From JAJDAH01 sp964487605 (GTDB taxonomy: Bacteria > Myxococcota_A > Polyangia > Polyangiales > Polyangiaceae), in the NCBI GenBank assembly GCA_964487605.1, contig CAZARU010000016.1, positions 1 through 64,000 of the forward strand: a stretch of 64,000 bases of DNA, read 5' to 3'. The number at the start of each line of letters is the position of its first letter. Position 1 is the stretch's first letter. The translations under genes and the position numbers were made by a program. Positions 41,909 through 50,770 of the stretch are shown here, in pieces. Below the pieces are notes generated by a model. The model did not search any database and was not told the origin of the DNA. It was given only the letters and a program-made list of their open reading frames with translations.

Positions 41909-42913
41909 ATGGCTCCTCCTCGCGCCCAACCCACCCTCGCTCACGCACTCGGTGCCGCGGTCGCGCTGCTGTCCGCGGCGTGTGGCGGTGACCCCTCGAA
42001 TCCAGGCGCCGCCGACCCCCGCGACGTGGTGCTGCCCGATCCCGGGCCCCTGGGCTTCCAGATCACGACGGACCTCATCGACGTGCCTGCGGGAGAGGAG
42101 GTCCAGAACTGCTACTTCTACGAGGTTCCGTTCGACGAGCCCGTGTTCGTCAGCCAGATCACGCTCGCCCAGAACGTCGGCTCGCACCACATGAACGTGT
42201 TCCGTCGCCGAACCGTGCGCGCGCTCGACGGACTGCCGGGCGAGGTCGTACGGAACGGCGAGTGCTGGAAGAGCTTGAACTGGGCGGAGTGGCCGCTGGT
42301 GGCCAACTCGCAGAGCGCCGGCGTCGAGGACTGGGAGCTTCCGGAGGGCGTCGCACTCCGCTTCGAACCGCGCGAGATGCTCATGCTGCAGTCGCACTAC
42401 GTGAACGCGACGACGCAGACGACACCCACCCACGGCAAGGTCGTCGTCAACTTCCACGGCGTGACCGAGGCCGACGTCGACGCCGAGCTGGGCACGCTCT
42501 TCGCGACGAACCAGAACATCCGCGTGTGCCCCGGCCAGACGAACGTTCACTACGAGGCCACGTGCAACGTCGCGGGGGACGCCCCGGTCACGGTCATCGC
42601 GGCCAACGGCCACTTCCACAGCCGGGGCAAGCGCTTCACGATGAGCACCGCAGACCCCATCACGGGCGTCGGTGATCGGTTCTACGAGAGTCTCACCTGG
42701 GACGAGCCGCCCTTCGCGCGGGACCTGAGCGTGGCGGTCCCGCTGGGCGGCGGCGTACGGTGGGCGTGCGACTTTGCCGCGGCGAACGACGCCTGCGGCG
42801 ATCCCGACGACGAGTGCTGCTTCACGTTCGGCGGTAACGTGGAGACGAACGAGCACTGCAACGCGTTCGTCTACTACTATCCCCGCGGCGCGTCCGACGT
42901 GAACTGCTTCTGA
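41909..42913 (+). CDS. Peptidylglycine monooxygenase-like type II copper protein (lipoprotein)
   Basis: 334 residues, lipobox L-S-A-A-C near 25. The copper-ligand pattern of ascorbate-dependent type II monooxygenases (PHM/DBM) is visible: H93-H94-M and H163 (CuH site), and H235-F-H237 (CuM site), with spacing close to rat PHM. The CuM Met of PHM (E-M-C in the closing motif) corresponds to His316 in N-E-H-C-N-A-F-V-Y-Y-Y. At least seven other Cys could form disulfides. Predicted location is the outer or inner membrane surface; the substrate is unknown. It heads a plus-strand run of secreted proteins. Confidence 0.8.
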   Translation: MAPPRAQPTLAHALGAAVALLSAACGGDPSNPGAADPRDVVLPDPGPLGFQITTDLIDVPAGEEVQNCYFYEVPFDEPVFVSQITLAQNVGSHHMNVFRRRTVRALDGLPGEVVRNGECWKSLNWAEWPLVANSQSAGVEDWELPEGVALRFEPREMLMLQSHYVNATTQTTPTHGKVVVNFHGVTEADVDAELGTLFATNQNIRVCPGQTNVHYEATCNVAGDAPVTVIAANGHFHSRGKRFTMSTADPITGVGDRFYESLTWDEPPFARDLSVAVPLGGGVRWACDFAAANDACGDPDDECCFTFGGNVETNEHCNAFVYYYPRGASDVNCF

Positions 42914-42926
42914 TGCCGATCGCTCC

Positions 42927-43613
42927 ATGGCGTCACTGCGCTTCGTGGTCCTCGCGTTCGCCGGCTTCACGTGGGCGTGCGGATCGCCCTCCGGCGGCGA
43001 CGACCCGAGCTCCGGCGGAAGCGGAGCCGCAGGCGGTGCAGGCACCGGGAGCGGCGGGACCGCCGGGGCCGGCGGCATCGGGGGTGGCCCGCGCGACATC
43101 GAGGTGGAACCCGTGATGTACACGACGAGCGACCTGCCGCTCGAGCTCCTCGCGGACGAGGATCCCGTGGAACTGTGGCGCGCGCCGCAGGGGGGGCACG
43201 TGCTGCTCGTCGGCGCCCGCGTCCGTGGCCTCGGCAGCGACACGATAGAGCTCCGGGCCCGCGTCCGCGACCGGGACACCCGGTTCATTCTGAGCGAGGA
43301 AGCGCGGACGGTCGTCATGCAGCCCGTGGCAGGCGAGCCCGACCTGCAGGTCACGGATCGGCGCTCGAACAGCCAGGCCGCCCACGTCGCGGTGTGCCCC
43401 AACTATGGCGAGAAGGACGTGGTGGGCCGGCTGCACGACCTCGAGGTGGAGGTCGTGGAGCTCTACGACGACTTCTCGTCGGGGAACGCGACGGTGGCGG
43501 TGATGCCGACGTGCTTTCAGGAGCGCGAGGCGGACCGCGCAAAGTGCCTCTGCGAGTGCGAGCGCGACTACGTGCTCGGCAAGTGCGCGACGCCGGCAGG
43601 AGCGGCTCGGTGA
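42927..43613 (+). CDS. Lipoprotein of unknown function, copper-protein neighbour
   Basis: 228 residues. Lipobox F-T-W-A-C (Cys18), then a Gly-rich linker to about 55. The domain is strand-rich (H-V-L-L-V-G-A-R-V-R-G-L, I-E-L-R-A-R-V-R-D, V-E-V-V-E-L-Y-D-D) with a C-terminal C-L-C-E-C and one further Cys. The pattern suggests a beta-sandwich. It begins 13 nt after the copper-protein gene and overlaps the next gene by 4 nt (GTGA), so it is probably co-expressed. Not recognised. Confidence 0.7.
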   Translation: MASLRFVVLAFAGFTWACGSPSGGDDPSSGGSGAAGGAGTGSGGTAGAGGIGGGPRDIEVEPVMYTTSDLPLELLADEDPVELWRAPQGGHVLLVGARVRGLGSDTIELRARVRDRDTRFILSEEARTVVMQPVAGEPDLQVTDRRSNSQAAHVAVCPNYGEKDVVGRLHDLEVEVVELYDDFSSGNATVAVMPTCFQEREADRAKCLCECERDYVLGKCATPAGAAR

Positions 43614-44770
43614 CGCGCTTCGCCTTCTTCGCGGGCCTCGCCGCCGTCGCGGGCTTCGCCGGGGGCTGTGGCTCCAGCGTGGACGCACCGCTCGAGGTGA
43701 AGGAGCTCGCGGAAGCGCTGTGCGAGGCGAAAGCCGCGTGCCTCTGCCACGACCGCGAGGGCTGCAGGGAAGCGGAGCGCGCGCGCTGGGACGAGATCGC
43801 CCGCCGCGCCGAGCAGCGGGGGCTCGAGGTGGACCAGGGCTGCGCCGACCGGCTGACGGCAGACGTGCGCGCGGCGCGGTGCACGAGCGCCAGCCCAGAG
43901 CAGCATCCCTGCCGCGACTTCTGCGCGCCGTTCCACGGCAACCAGGCGCGCGGCGAGAAGTGCAGCGCCATCGACCCGCTCGCCAGCGACTGCGCGCAGG
44001 GTCTCGTCTGCCACGCAGAAGAGTGCAAGCCCCCCTGTTCGGTGCTGTCGGGCCGCCCCGTCGGCTCGACGTGCGCGGGCTCGGTCGAAGCCTGCGCACT
44101 CGGGACGTACTGCGCGTTCGCCGAGGACGAGTGCAGGACCGGCGCCGAGGAAGGATCGACGTGCTTCGACATTCCTTGCGCGGACGGCCTGCGGTGCGAC
44201 TCCACCTCGGCGTGCAGCAAGCTGGGCCGAGAGGGCGCCTTCTGCAACTGGAACGGCGACTGCGAGCCGAACCTCTGGTGCGACTGGAACGTCGCGCGTT
44301 GCGAGCAGCGCCGCGTCGCAGGATCATTCTGTTCTTACGATGAGGAGTGCCTGAGCGGGCTCACGTGCGCCGACGGCCTCTGCGCGACGCCGGGTCAGGC
44401 GGGTGAGCGGTGCGCCGGAGGATTCTACTGCGCCGACGGCCTCACGTGCGTGGCAGGCACGTGCGGTGGCGGCGTCGCCCGGGGGGAGCCCTGCGACTCG
44501 GCGGCGTGCGCGGCCGGCAACTACTGCGACTTCGGCGCGCCGGACGGGGTCTTCGTGTGCAAGGCGCTGATCGCGACGGGCGAACCGTGCAACGACGCCT
44601 CGACGTGCCTGAGCGGCCACTGTCCGCACGGCGCGTGCGCTCCTGCGCCGGCCGTGGGTGAGGACTGCTCACTCACCGGCGCCTGCGCGCTCGGTCTCTC
44701 TTGCGCCGAGGGGCGGTGCATCGAAGCCGCCAACACCGGCCCCTCGGTCTGCTCTTACGGCGGCTGGTAG
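43610..44770 (+). CDS. 47-Cys lipoprotein with Dickkopf-N-like repeats
   Basis: 386 residues from GTG 43610. Lipobox F-A-G-G-C (Cys20). The remainder contains 46 more Cys, arranged after about residue 120 as successive units of the form G-x-x-C-x4-6-C-x5-C-x4-6-C (G-L-T-C-A-D-G-L-C, G-L-S-C-A-E-G-R-C), about eight in all. This resembles the Dickkopf N-terminal Cys-rich repeats annotated in many myxobacterial proteins. Likely an extended disulfide-stabilised surface protein. No enzymatic motif. Confidence 0.75.
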   Translation: MTRFAFFAGLAAVAGFAGGCGSSVDAPLEVKELAEALCEAKAACLCHDREGCREAERARWDEIARRAEQRGLEVDQGCADRLTADVRAARCTSASPEQHPCRDFCAPFHGNQARGEKCSAIDPLASDCAQGLVCHAEECKPPCSVLSGRPVGSTCAGSVEACALGTYCAFAEDECRTGAEEGSTCFDIPCADGLRCDSTSACSKLGREGAFCNWNGDCEPNLWCDWNVARCEQRRVAGSFCSYDEECLSGLTCADGLCATPGQAGERCAGGFYCADGLTCVAGTCGGGVARGEPCDSAACAAGNYCDFGAPDGVFVCKALIATGEPCNDASTCLSGHCPHGACAPAPAVGEDCSLTGACALGLSCAEGRCIEAANTGPSVCSYGGW

Positions 44771-44808
44771 CCGCGCGCTCTCACTGCCCTCTTCGAACGG
44801 AGACTCTC

Positions 44809-46572
44809 ATGCGAACCGTCTTCACCGGAACTGCCGTGGCTCTCGCTCTCGGGCTGCTCGCCGGATGGCCTGGCGAGGCCAGCGCGTGTGGTGGCACCTT
44901 CTGCGACAGCGGCCCGAACGCCATGCCCGTGGATCAAACGGGCGAGAACGTGCTCTTCGTGATGGAGAACGGACGCGTCGAGGCGCACGTGCAGATCCAG
45001 TACAGCGGCGAAGCTGCGCGGTTCGCGTGGATCGTTCCCATGCCCAAGGTGCCGGAGGTGCTGGTCGGCTCGCAGATCCTGTTCGATCGACTCCTGAGCG
45101 GCTCGGTCCCGACCTACGGGTACACCACGACGCGCGACCAGTGCGGGAACCAGAACGGGGGCCCTGGGCTGGGCGCGGGAGGGTCGGGAACTGGCGGCAC
45201 CGCGGGCTCGGGTGGCGCGAGCGGAGGCGGACCGACCGTGGTCCTCCAGAAGACCGTCGGCGCGTTCGAGGTCGTGGTGCTGCAGGGTGGCAGCGCCAGC
45301 GAGGTGTCCGACTGGCTCTCGACGAGCGGGTACCAGGACATCCCGTCCGCGCCCGCGCTGCTGCAGCCCTACGTGGAGCAGAGCTACGTGTTCGCGGCGT
45401 TCAAGCTCACCGGCGGCGCCGAGGTCTCGGAGATTCACCCGGTGGTGCTGCGGTACCAGGGGGACCAGCCGTGCGTCCCGCTGCGACTCACGGCCGTCGC
45501 GGCCGTGGAGGACATGGGCGTCCGCACGTTCTTCCTGGGCGCCGAGCGCGTCGTCCCGACGAACTACAAGCACGTCGTCCTCAATCCGCTGAAGCTCGAC
45601 TGGCCGAGCTTCGTGACGAACTATGCCGACGCGGTCTCGAACGCCGCGGACAGCGCCCTGGCGAACGGCCAGGCGTTCGTCACGGAGTACGCCGGCCCGA
45701 GCAACATCATCCAGAACTCCGGCATTTACGACACGCGCTGGGACGCCAGCAAGATCGTCGACATCGAGCCGGAGCTCGTGATCGCCGAGCTGGAGATCCA
45801 GGGCATCGTCATGTGCGAGCCCTGGGGCTGTCAGTTCATGCACCCCTTGCTCCCCGGCCTGCTGGAGAAGTACCTGCCGCGGCCGGGCGGCGTGACGCAG
45901 GAGCAGTTCTACGACTGCCTCTCCTGCTTCTCCTCGCAGATCGACCGCACCGCGTGGTCCGCCGCGGGCTTCGCCAAGGACTACGACGAGCGCATCGTGC
46001 AGCCGGGACGGCACGCGAGCCAGGTCCTGCAGCGACACGGGTACCTCACGCGAATGTTCACGACCATCTCACCCGCGGAGATGACCGAGGATCCGATGTT
46101 CCACGAGCGCGGCGATCTCGAGGACGTGCCGCTGCCGACGTTCGCCACGCGGCGCATCCTGTGCGACTCGGACGAGGTCTACACGCTCCCGGACGAGCGG
46201 CAGGTCGCGCTGGCGTCGCCTGGCTCGTGGCCGGACTTCCCCACCATGCCGTGGGTAGAGCGCGTGGAGGAGATCCCGCTCGACGGTCCGCCCATCGTGC
46301 TGGCCGACCACGTGGCGGACATCGACGAGGCGCTCGCGTCCCACAACCGCACCTTCGGGTGGCCGCCGAGCAGCGGCGCCGGCGGAACGAACGGCTCGGG
46401 CTCGGGCTCGGGAGGGACGCTCGGAGGCGACGACGAGTCCGCCAGCGTGTCGCCGAGCGGAGGTGGGTGCGCCCTCGGCGTTTCGCCCAGCACGTCGATC
46501 GCGGCGCTGTTCGGCGTCGCGGCAGCGGGGCTGCTGGCCGCGCGCCGGCGCCGCCGCCAGAGCCGAGACTGA
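44809..46572 (+). CDS. DUF2330-type protein with MYXO-CTERM-like tail
   Basis: 587 residues. Signal peptide to S-A-C-G-G, after which D-Q-T-G-E-N-V-L-F-V, V-Q-I-Q-Y-S-G-E-A and F-A-W-I-V-P-M-P-K-V-P follow the DUF2330 N-terminal pattern. A Gly-rich insert lies near 120-140. The final 40 residues have G-G-G-C, a hydrophobic helix and R-R-R-R-R-Q, a MYXO-CTERM-like sorting tail. A CGGAG lies about 10 nt upstream of ATG 44809. Function of DUF2330 is unknown; exported and probably anchored outside. Confidence 0.82.
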   Translation: MRTVFTGTAVALALGLLAGWPGEASACGGTFCDSGPNAMPVDQTGENVLFVMENGRVEAHVQIQYSGEAARFAWIVPMPKVPEVLVGSQILFDRLLSGSVPTYGYTTTRDQCGNQNGGPGLGAGGSGTGGTAGSGGASGGGPTVVLQKTVGAFEVVVLQGGSASEVSDWLSTSGYQDIPSAPALLQPYVEQSYVFAAFKLTGGAEVSEIHPVVLRYQGDQPCVPLRLTAVAAVEDMGVRTFFLGAERVVPTNYKHVVLNPLKLDWPSFVTNYADAVSNAADSALANGQAFVTEYAGPSNIIQNSGIYDTRWDASKIVDIEPELVIAELEIQGIVMCEPWGCQFMHPLLPGLLEKYLPRPGGVTQEQFYDCLSCFSSQIDRTAWSAAGFAKDYDERIVQPGRHASQVLQRHGYLTRMFTTISPAEMTEDPMFHERGDLEDVPLPTFATRRILCDSDEVYTLPDERQVALASPGSWPDFPTMPWVERVEEIPLDGPPIVLADHVADIDEALASHNRTFGWPPSSGAGGTNGSGSGSGGTLGGDDESASVSPSGGGCALGVSPSTSIAALFGVAAAGLLAARRRRRQSRD

Positions 46573-46574
46573 TC

Positions 46575-46595
46575 CGGCGCGGGAGCTCCGCGCCG
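46575..46595. terminator. GC-rich hairpin between convergent genes
   Basis: 8-bp stem CGGCGCGG / CCGCGCCG with a 5-nt loop, between the stops at 46572 (plus) and 46615 (minus). No T-tract. Confidence 0.5.
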
Positions 46596-46614
46596 TGCCC
46601 GAGGGCGCCGCGCG

Positions 46615-48081
46615 TCACTTCTTCGGCGCCGGCGCCGCCGGCGCGATGCGCGAGAGCTCCACGGACACGGTGACGCTCGACGAGGCGCCGTCGGCCAGGC
46701 GCGTCCCCCGCGGGATCACCAGGTCGAGGGACACCGTCGCGGAGTCCGAGATCTCCGACAGGTCGAGGGCCTCGGTGAGCACCTGCTTCACGCGTCGGCG
46801 CTCCGCCTTGCGCACCACCAGGCTCGCCGTCGGCGGCGTCGGGCGCAGCCTTCCCAGCGTGAAGCCGGACGGGGGCAGCCCCTTCTGCACGGGCTTGATC
46901 GGGACGGAGACGACCACGGTCTCGTGCGCGGCGAATCCGACCTCCTGAGGATCGACGCTCTGCACGACCACGCCCCGCGGTACGTCCACGGCGGACGCGG
47001 TCAGGGCGAGCTTCTGCGGGCCCGACTGGATCTTCGAAGCGTCGAGCTGCACCGCAGGCCCCTCCGCGGGGAGCGCCTGCAGGGCGTGACTCGGTCCGGA
47101 CAGGGCGATCCTGACCTCGGTCGGCTCCTGGTTTTCGATGATGAAGTTCGGCGGGAGGTTCTTGAGGGTCACGGGCACGACGAACGTCTGGGCAACGACC
47201 TCGGTCTGCTTGCCGATGAGGAGCACCCACGCCGCCATGGCAATCCCGAGCGCCGCCGCCTTCGCTCCCGAGTTCTCCAGCAGCAGGCGTCGGACGAGCG
47301 ACGGGCGCGCCTCCGGGGCGGTCGCCCGCCGGAAGTCCGCGATGCGCCGACGAAGCTCGTCGAGATCGGAGACGAGGTCGAGCTTCCCGGCCTGAGCGAC
47401 GCTGATCGTTCCGCGCTCCTCGGAGACGACGAGCACGAAGGCATCCGAGCGTTCGGAGAGGCCGAGCGCGGCGCTGTGCCGTGTGCCTCGATCCTCCACC
47501 GGACGGGACGCGAGCGGGAGCTGAACGCCGAACTTCGTCACGATGTCGTTCTCGATGACGACCGCGCCGTCGTGCCCGGCCGAGCTCGAATCGAAGATGC
47601 TGTCGAGCAGCGGCTGCGAGAACCTCCCGTAGAGCGCGTTGCCGCCGGTGAGGTGCCGCTCGAGGGGCTCGAGGCCCTTGAGCACGACGAGCGCACCGAC
47701 CTTCTTCCGGGCCAGGCGATCGAGCGCGTCGACGAGCAGGGGAAGAGTGGCCCGGGTCGAACCGCCGGCGCGAGCCGCCGCAAGAGGCCCCACCGACCCC
47801 AGGCGCTCGAAAGCCCGGCGGACGTCCTCCTGGAAGATGACGACCACGGCGACGACCGCGACGGTGAGGACCGCCTCGTAGATGAACAGCGTGAGATACA
47901 TCTCGAGGACCCGGGCACCGAAGTAGATCCCCACGAGCAGCCCGAGTCCGACCAGCACGAAGCGCGACCGCGCCCGCTGCAGCGCGACGATCGCCGCGTA
48001 GGCGAGCACCGCCACGAAGAGCACGTCCAGCGCGTCGACGGGGCGCGCGTTGACGAGCAGGCCGCGGAGCCGTTCGATCAT
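46615..48081 (-). CDS. cdaA: Diadenylate cyclase CdaA fused to YbbR (CdaR-like) region
   Basis: 488 residues. Three N-terminal transmembrane helices (about 18-35, 41-56, 67-83) precede the DAC domain (about 85-255) with D171-G-A and G-T-R201-H-S-A-A, the ATP- and metal-binding motifs of c-di-AMP synthesis. A fourth helix at about 273-291 returns the chain across the membrane, and residues about 295-480 form YbbR-like repeats (V-P-V-T-L-K-N-L-P, V-V-S-V-P-I-K-P). In Firmicutes the cyclase CdaA and its YbbR-domain regulator CdaR are separate adjacent genes; here they are one chain. A tandem TCGATTCG repeat (48088-48103) precedes the start. Confidence 0.9.
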   Translation of the reverse strand: MIERLRGLLVNARPVDALDVLFVAVLAYAAIVALQRARSRFVLVGLGLLVGIYFGARVLEMYLTLFIYEAVLTVAVVAVVVIFQEDVRRAFERLGSVGPLAAARAGGSTRATLPLLVDALDRLARKKVGALVVLKGLEPLERHLTGGNALYGRFSQPLLDSIFDSSSAGHDGAVVIENDIVTKFGVQLPLASRPVEDRGTRHSAALGLSERSDAFVLVVSEERGTISVAQAGKLDLVSDLDELRRRIADFRRATAPEARPSLVRRLLLENSGAKAAALGIAMAAWVLLIGKQTEVVAQTFVVPVTLKNLPPNFIIENQEPTEVRIALSGPSHALQALPAEGPAVQLDASKIQSGPQKLALTASAVDVPRGVVVQSVDPQEVGFAAHETVVVSVPIKPVQKGLPPSGFTLGRLRPTPPTASLVVRKAERRRVKQVLTEALDLSEISDSATVSLDLVIPRGTRLADGASSSVTVSVELSRIAPAAPAPKK

Positions 48082-48146
48082 CTACCGTCGATTCGTCGAT
48101 TCGTGGGCGTTCGGCGCGCAAGCGCGGGAAACGGGTCGTGCTCCGG

Positions 48147-49544
48147 TCACTTGCGTTTCGCCAGCGCTCCCAGGCACGCGTACGCCGCGTACTTGTAGGA
48201 CTCGGCCAGCGTCGGGAAGTTGAACACCATGTCGATGAACAGATCGACCGTTCCTTCGAGGTGCAGCACGGCCTGCCCCACGTGCACGAGCTCCGTGGCA
48301 CGCTCGCCAATGACGTGGACGCCGAGGACCCTGCGGTCGGCCGCGCCGACCACGAGCTTGGTGAGCCCGTCGACGTCCCCCGAGATCTTGCCCCGCGCAT
48401 TGTCGCGGTAGTTCGCGGCGCCCACGACGTAGTCGATGCCCTTCTCGCGGCAGGTCTCCTCGGTCTCTCCAATCGAGCTGACCTCGGGGATCGTGTAGAT
48501 GCCGTACGGAACGAGATCCGCGACGGACTTCTTGTAGTCGAAGCCGAAGGCGTGACAGACCGCGACTCGCCCCTGCTCCATGGACGCCGAGGCCAGCGCC
48601 GGAAAGCCGACGATGTCTCCCGCCGCCATGACGTTGTCCACCTTCGTGCGGAAGCGCGCGTCCACGGGGAGGTAGCCGCGGGAGTCCGCTTCGAGCCCCA
48701 CCCTGTCGAGACCGAGGTTCGCCGAGTTGCCGATTCGACCCGCGGCGAACAGAAGCTGCTCGGTTTCGAGGCGAGTCCCGTCGGACAGGTCGGTCCGCAC
48801 GATGGATCCCTCGCGCCGGACACCGCCCCACTTCACCCCCGTGCGCAGCTCGATGCCCAGGCGACGCATCGCGACCACGAGGCGCTCGACGATTTCCCCG
48901 TCGAGGAACGGCAAGATGGTGTCGCGCGTGTCCACGAGCGTCACCTTCACCCCCAGCGCCGCGAACATGCACGCGTACTCGCAGCCGATGACCCCGCCGC
49001 CGAGGATCGCCATGGAGGACGGGATCCTCTCGATCTCGAGGATCTCGTCGCTGTCGTGGATCTGCACGTCCTCGAAATCGATGTCCGCGGGGCGCCGCGG
49101 GCGCGAACCGGTGGCGATCATGAACCAGTCGCCCGCCACGAGGGTCTTCTCCCCGGACCGTTCGACGCTCACCGTTCCAGCATCGTCGAAGCGTCCGTGA
49201 CCGTGAAAGTACGTCACGCCGTGGCGCTCCAGGTTCTGGCGGATGCGGAGCGACTCCGACGCGGCGATGGCATTCTTGCGCTCCATGAGGCGCGGCAGCG
49301 TCGCGGTCGTCTCCAGCTCCACGGCGATGCCGTAGAGCTCACGCGAGCGGTGACCCGAGAGGTACAGCGCGGCCTCGCGCAGCGTCTTGCTCGGCAGCGT
49401 TCCGGTGTGAACACCCGCGCCGCCGGGTTCCGGCGCCGATTCGACGATGGCGACGCTCTTGCCGAAGTACCCGGCCTGGGCCGCTGCCTTCTCTCCGGCA
49501 GGCCCGGCCCCCAAGATCACCAGGTCGAACTTCCGAGCTGCCAC
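48147..49544 (-). CDS. sthA: Soluble pyridine nucleotide transhydrogenase (SthA-like)
   Basis: 465 residues from GTG 49544, with GAGGGG upstream. Flavoprotein disulfide-reductase fold: FAD motif G-A-G-P-A-G at about 11-16, NAD(P) motif L-G-G-G-V-I-G-C-E, and A-A-G-D-I-V-G-F-P. The redox Cys pair of lipoamide dehydrogenase is replaced (G-A-G-V-H-T-G-T-L-P-S-K-T), as expected for SthA, which shuttles hydride between NADPH and NAD. Even the single Cys found in E. coli SthA at this site is missing. Cytoplasmic. It is not obviously linked to the cyclase gene, from which it is separated by 65 nt. Confidence 0.88.
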   Translation of the reverse strand: MAARKFDLVILGAGPAGEKAAAQAGYFGKSVAIVESAPEPGGAGVHTGTLPSKTLREAALYLSGHRSRELYGIAVELETTATLPRLMERKNAIAASESLRIRQNLERHGVTYFHGHGRFDDAGTVSVERSGEKTLVAGDWFMIATGSRPRRPADIDFEDVQIHDSDEILEIERIPSSMAILGGGVIGCEYACMFAALGVKVTLVDTRDTILPFLDGEIVERLVVAMRRLGIELRTGVKWGGVRREGSIVRTDLSDGTRLETEQLLFAAGRIGNSANLGLDRVGLEADSRGYLPVDARFRTKVDNVMAAGDIVGFPALASASMEQGRVAVCHAFGFDYKKSVADLVPYGIYTIPEVSSIGETEETCREKGIDYVVGAANYRDNARGKISGDVDGLTKLVVGAADRRVLGVHVIGERATELVHVGQAVLHLEGTVDLFIDMVFNFPTLAESYKYAAYACLGALAKRK

Positions 49545-49613
49545 GCCGAACCCCTCGTGTACCGCCGCGAGCGCGCGGAGACAACGACCGCGCGTTCGTG
49601 GTACGTCACGCCG

Positions 49614-50717
49614 ATGAACATCTGCGCTCGATCGGCAATCTTCGTGCTTTCCCTCGCGACCCTCGCGGGATGCGGCTCGGAGGAGAAGAAGGGGGGCGCG
49701 GCGTCGGGCGGCACGGCCGGCGCGGGCACGGGCGGGAGCGGCGGGAGCAGCGGAGCGAGCGGAGCGGGAACCGGCGGAACCTCCGGATCTGCCGGAGGCG
49801 CGTCGTGTGCGTCGTCGTCCGCGGCGATGCGCGACTGCGTCGAGCAGACCCGACTCGAAGCGGACCTGGCCTTCGTCGCGAAGGACCGGCCGCCGGGCTC
49901 CACGCACTGGCAGGCGGTTCAGGACCTCTGCAAGACGCGCTTCGAGGAAGCGGGCATGACCGTCGAGCTCCACGCCTACGCGACCGGCGTGAACGTGATT
50001 GGCGTGAAGACCGGCGCGGACGCGCCCTCGAAGCAGGTCGTCGTCAGCGCCCACTACGATCACATCCCGGGTTGCGCCGGAGCCGACGACAACGCGACCG
50101 GCGTGGTCGGCGTGCTCGAGATGGCGCGCCTGGCCAAGGCCGCGACGTTCTCCAACACGCTGGTCCTGGCGTGCTGGGACGAGGAGGAGCGCGGCCTGAT
50201 CGGCGCCCGGGCCTACGCCCAGCGGGCGAAGAGCCGCGGTGACGACATCGTCGTGATGTACTCCCTCGAGATGATCGGTTTTCGAACGGACGTGCCGAGC
50301 TCCCAGAAGGTCCCGGCCGGTTTCGACCTGCTGTTCCCCGAGCAGCTCGCCGACCTCAGTGCAGACGAGAATCGCGGCAACTTCCTCGCGCTGCTACCGG
50401 ACACGGCCGCCGTGGGACCTGCGAACGACGCCGCGGAGCACGCGCGCGCCGTGGGGCTGAAGACCTACGTCCTCGAGATCACCGCGGGGCTGAAGTCGAA
50501 CCCCATCGCGGCGGACGTACGTCGCTCGGACCATGCGGCGTTCTGGGATCAGGACTTTCCGGCCATTCTCGTGACCGACACGTCAGAGTTCCGGTACGAC
50601 CCCTACCACTGCCGCAACGGCCTCTCCGACGACGTCGCGAACCTCGACCCGGCGTTTCTCACGCAGAACGTCAAGGCGTCCGTCGGTTCGGCCGCCGACG
50701 CCCTGGGCGTGAAGTAG
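49614..50717 (+). CDS. M28-family zinc aminopeptidase lipoprotein
   Basis: 367 residues from ATG 49614. Lipobox T-L-A-G-C (Cys20), Gly/Ser linker to about 70. The M28 domain has S-A-H-Y-D-H (first zinc His), G-A-D-D-N-A-T-G (bridging Asp), D-E-E-E-R-G (catalytic and zinc Glu), E-M-I-G-F and a late S-D-H-A-A-F-W zinc His. All metal ligands expected of the family are present, so activity on N-terminal residues of peptides at the cell surface is likely. Divergent from sthA across 69 nt. Confidence 0.88.
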   Translation: MNICARSAIFVLSLATLAGCGSEEKKGGAASGGTAGAGTGGSGGSSGASGAGTGGTSGSAGGASCASSSAAMRDCVEQTRLEADLAFVAKDRPPGSTHWQAVQDLCKTRFEEAGMTVELHAYATGVNVIGVKTGADAPSKQVVVSAHYDHIPGCAGADDNATGVVGVLEMARLAKAATFSNTLVLACWDEEERGLIGARAYAQRAKSRGDDIVVMYSLEMIGFRTDVPSSQKVPAGFDLLFPEQLADLSADENRGNFLALLPDTAAVGPANDAAEHARAVGLKTYVLEITAGLKSNPIAADVRRSDHAAFWDQDFPAILVTDTSEFRYDPYHCRNGLSDDVANLDPAFLTQNVKASVGSAADALGVK

Positions 50718-50728
50718 GCGGAAACGAC

Positions 50729-50755
50729 GGCCGGGCGCCCCCCCGCAGCCCGGCC
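50729..50755. terminator. GC-rich hairpin between convergent genes
   Basis: Perfect 8-bp stem GGCCGGGC / GCCCGGCC with an 11-nt C-rich loop, between stops at 50717 (plus) and 50771 (minus). Confidence 0.5.
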
Positions 50756-50770
50756 ACCGTCACCTCGACG

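Noticed and set aside
48088..48103. Tandem TCGATTCG TCGATTCG before the cyclase start as a riboswitch or operator
   Set aside because: An 8-bp direct repeat alone is not enough; there is no aptamer-like structure and no known regulator for it.
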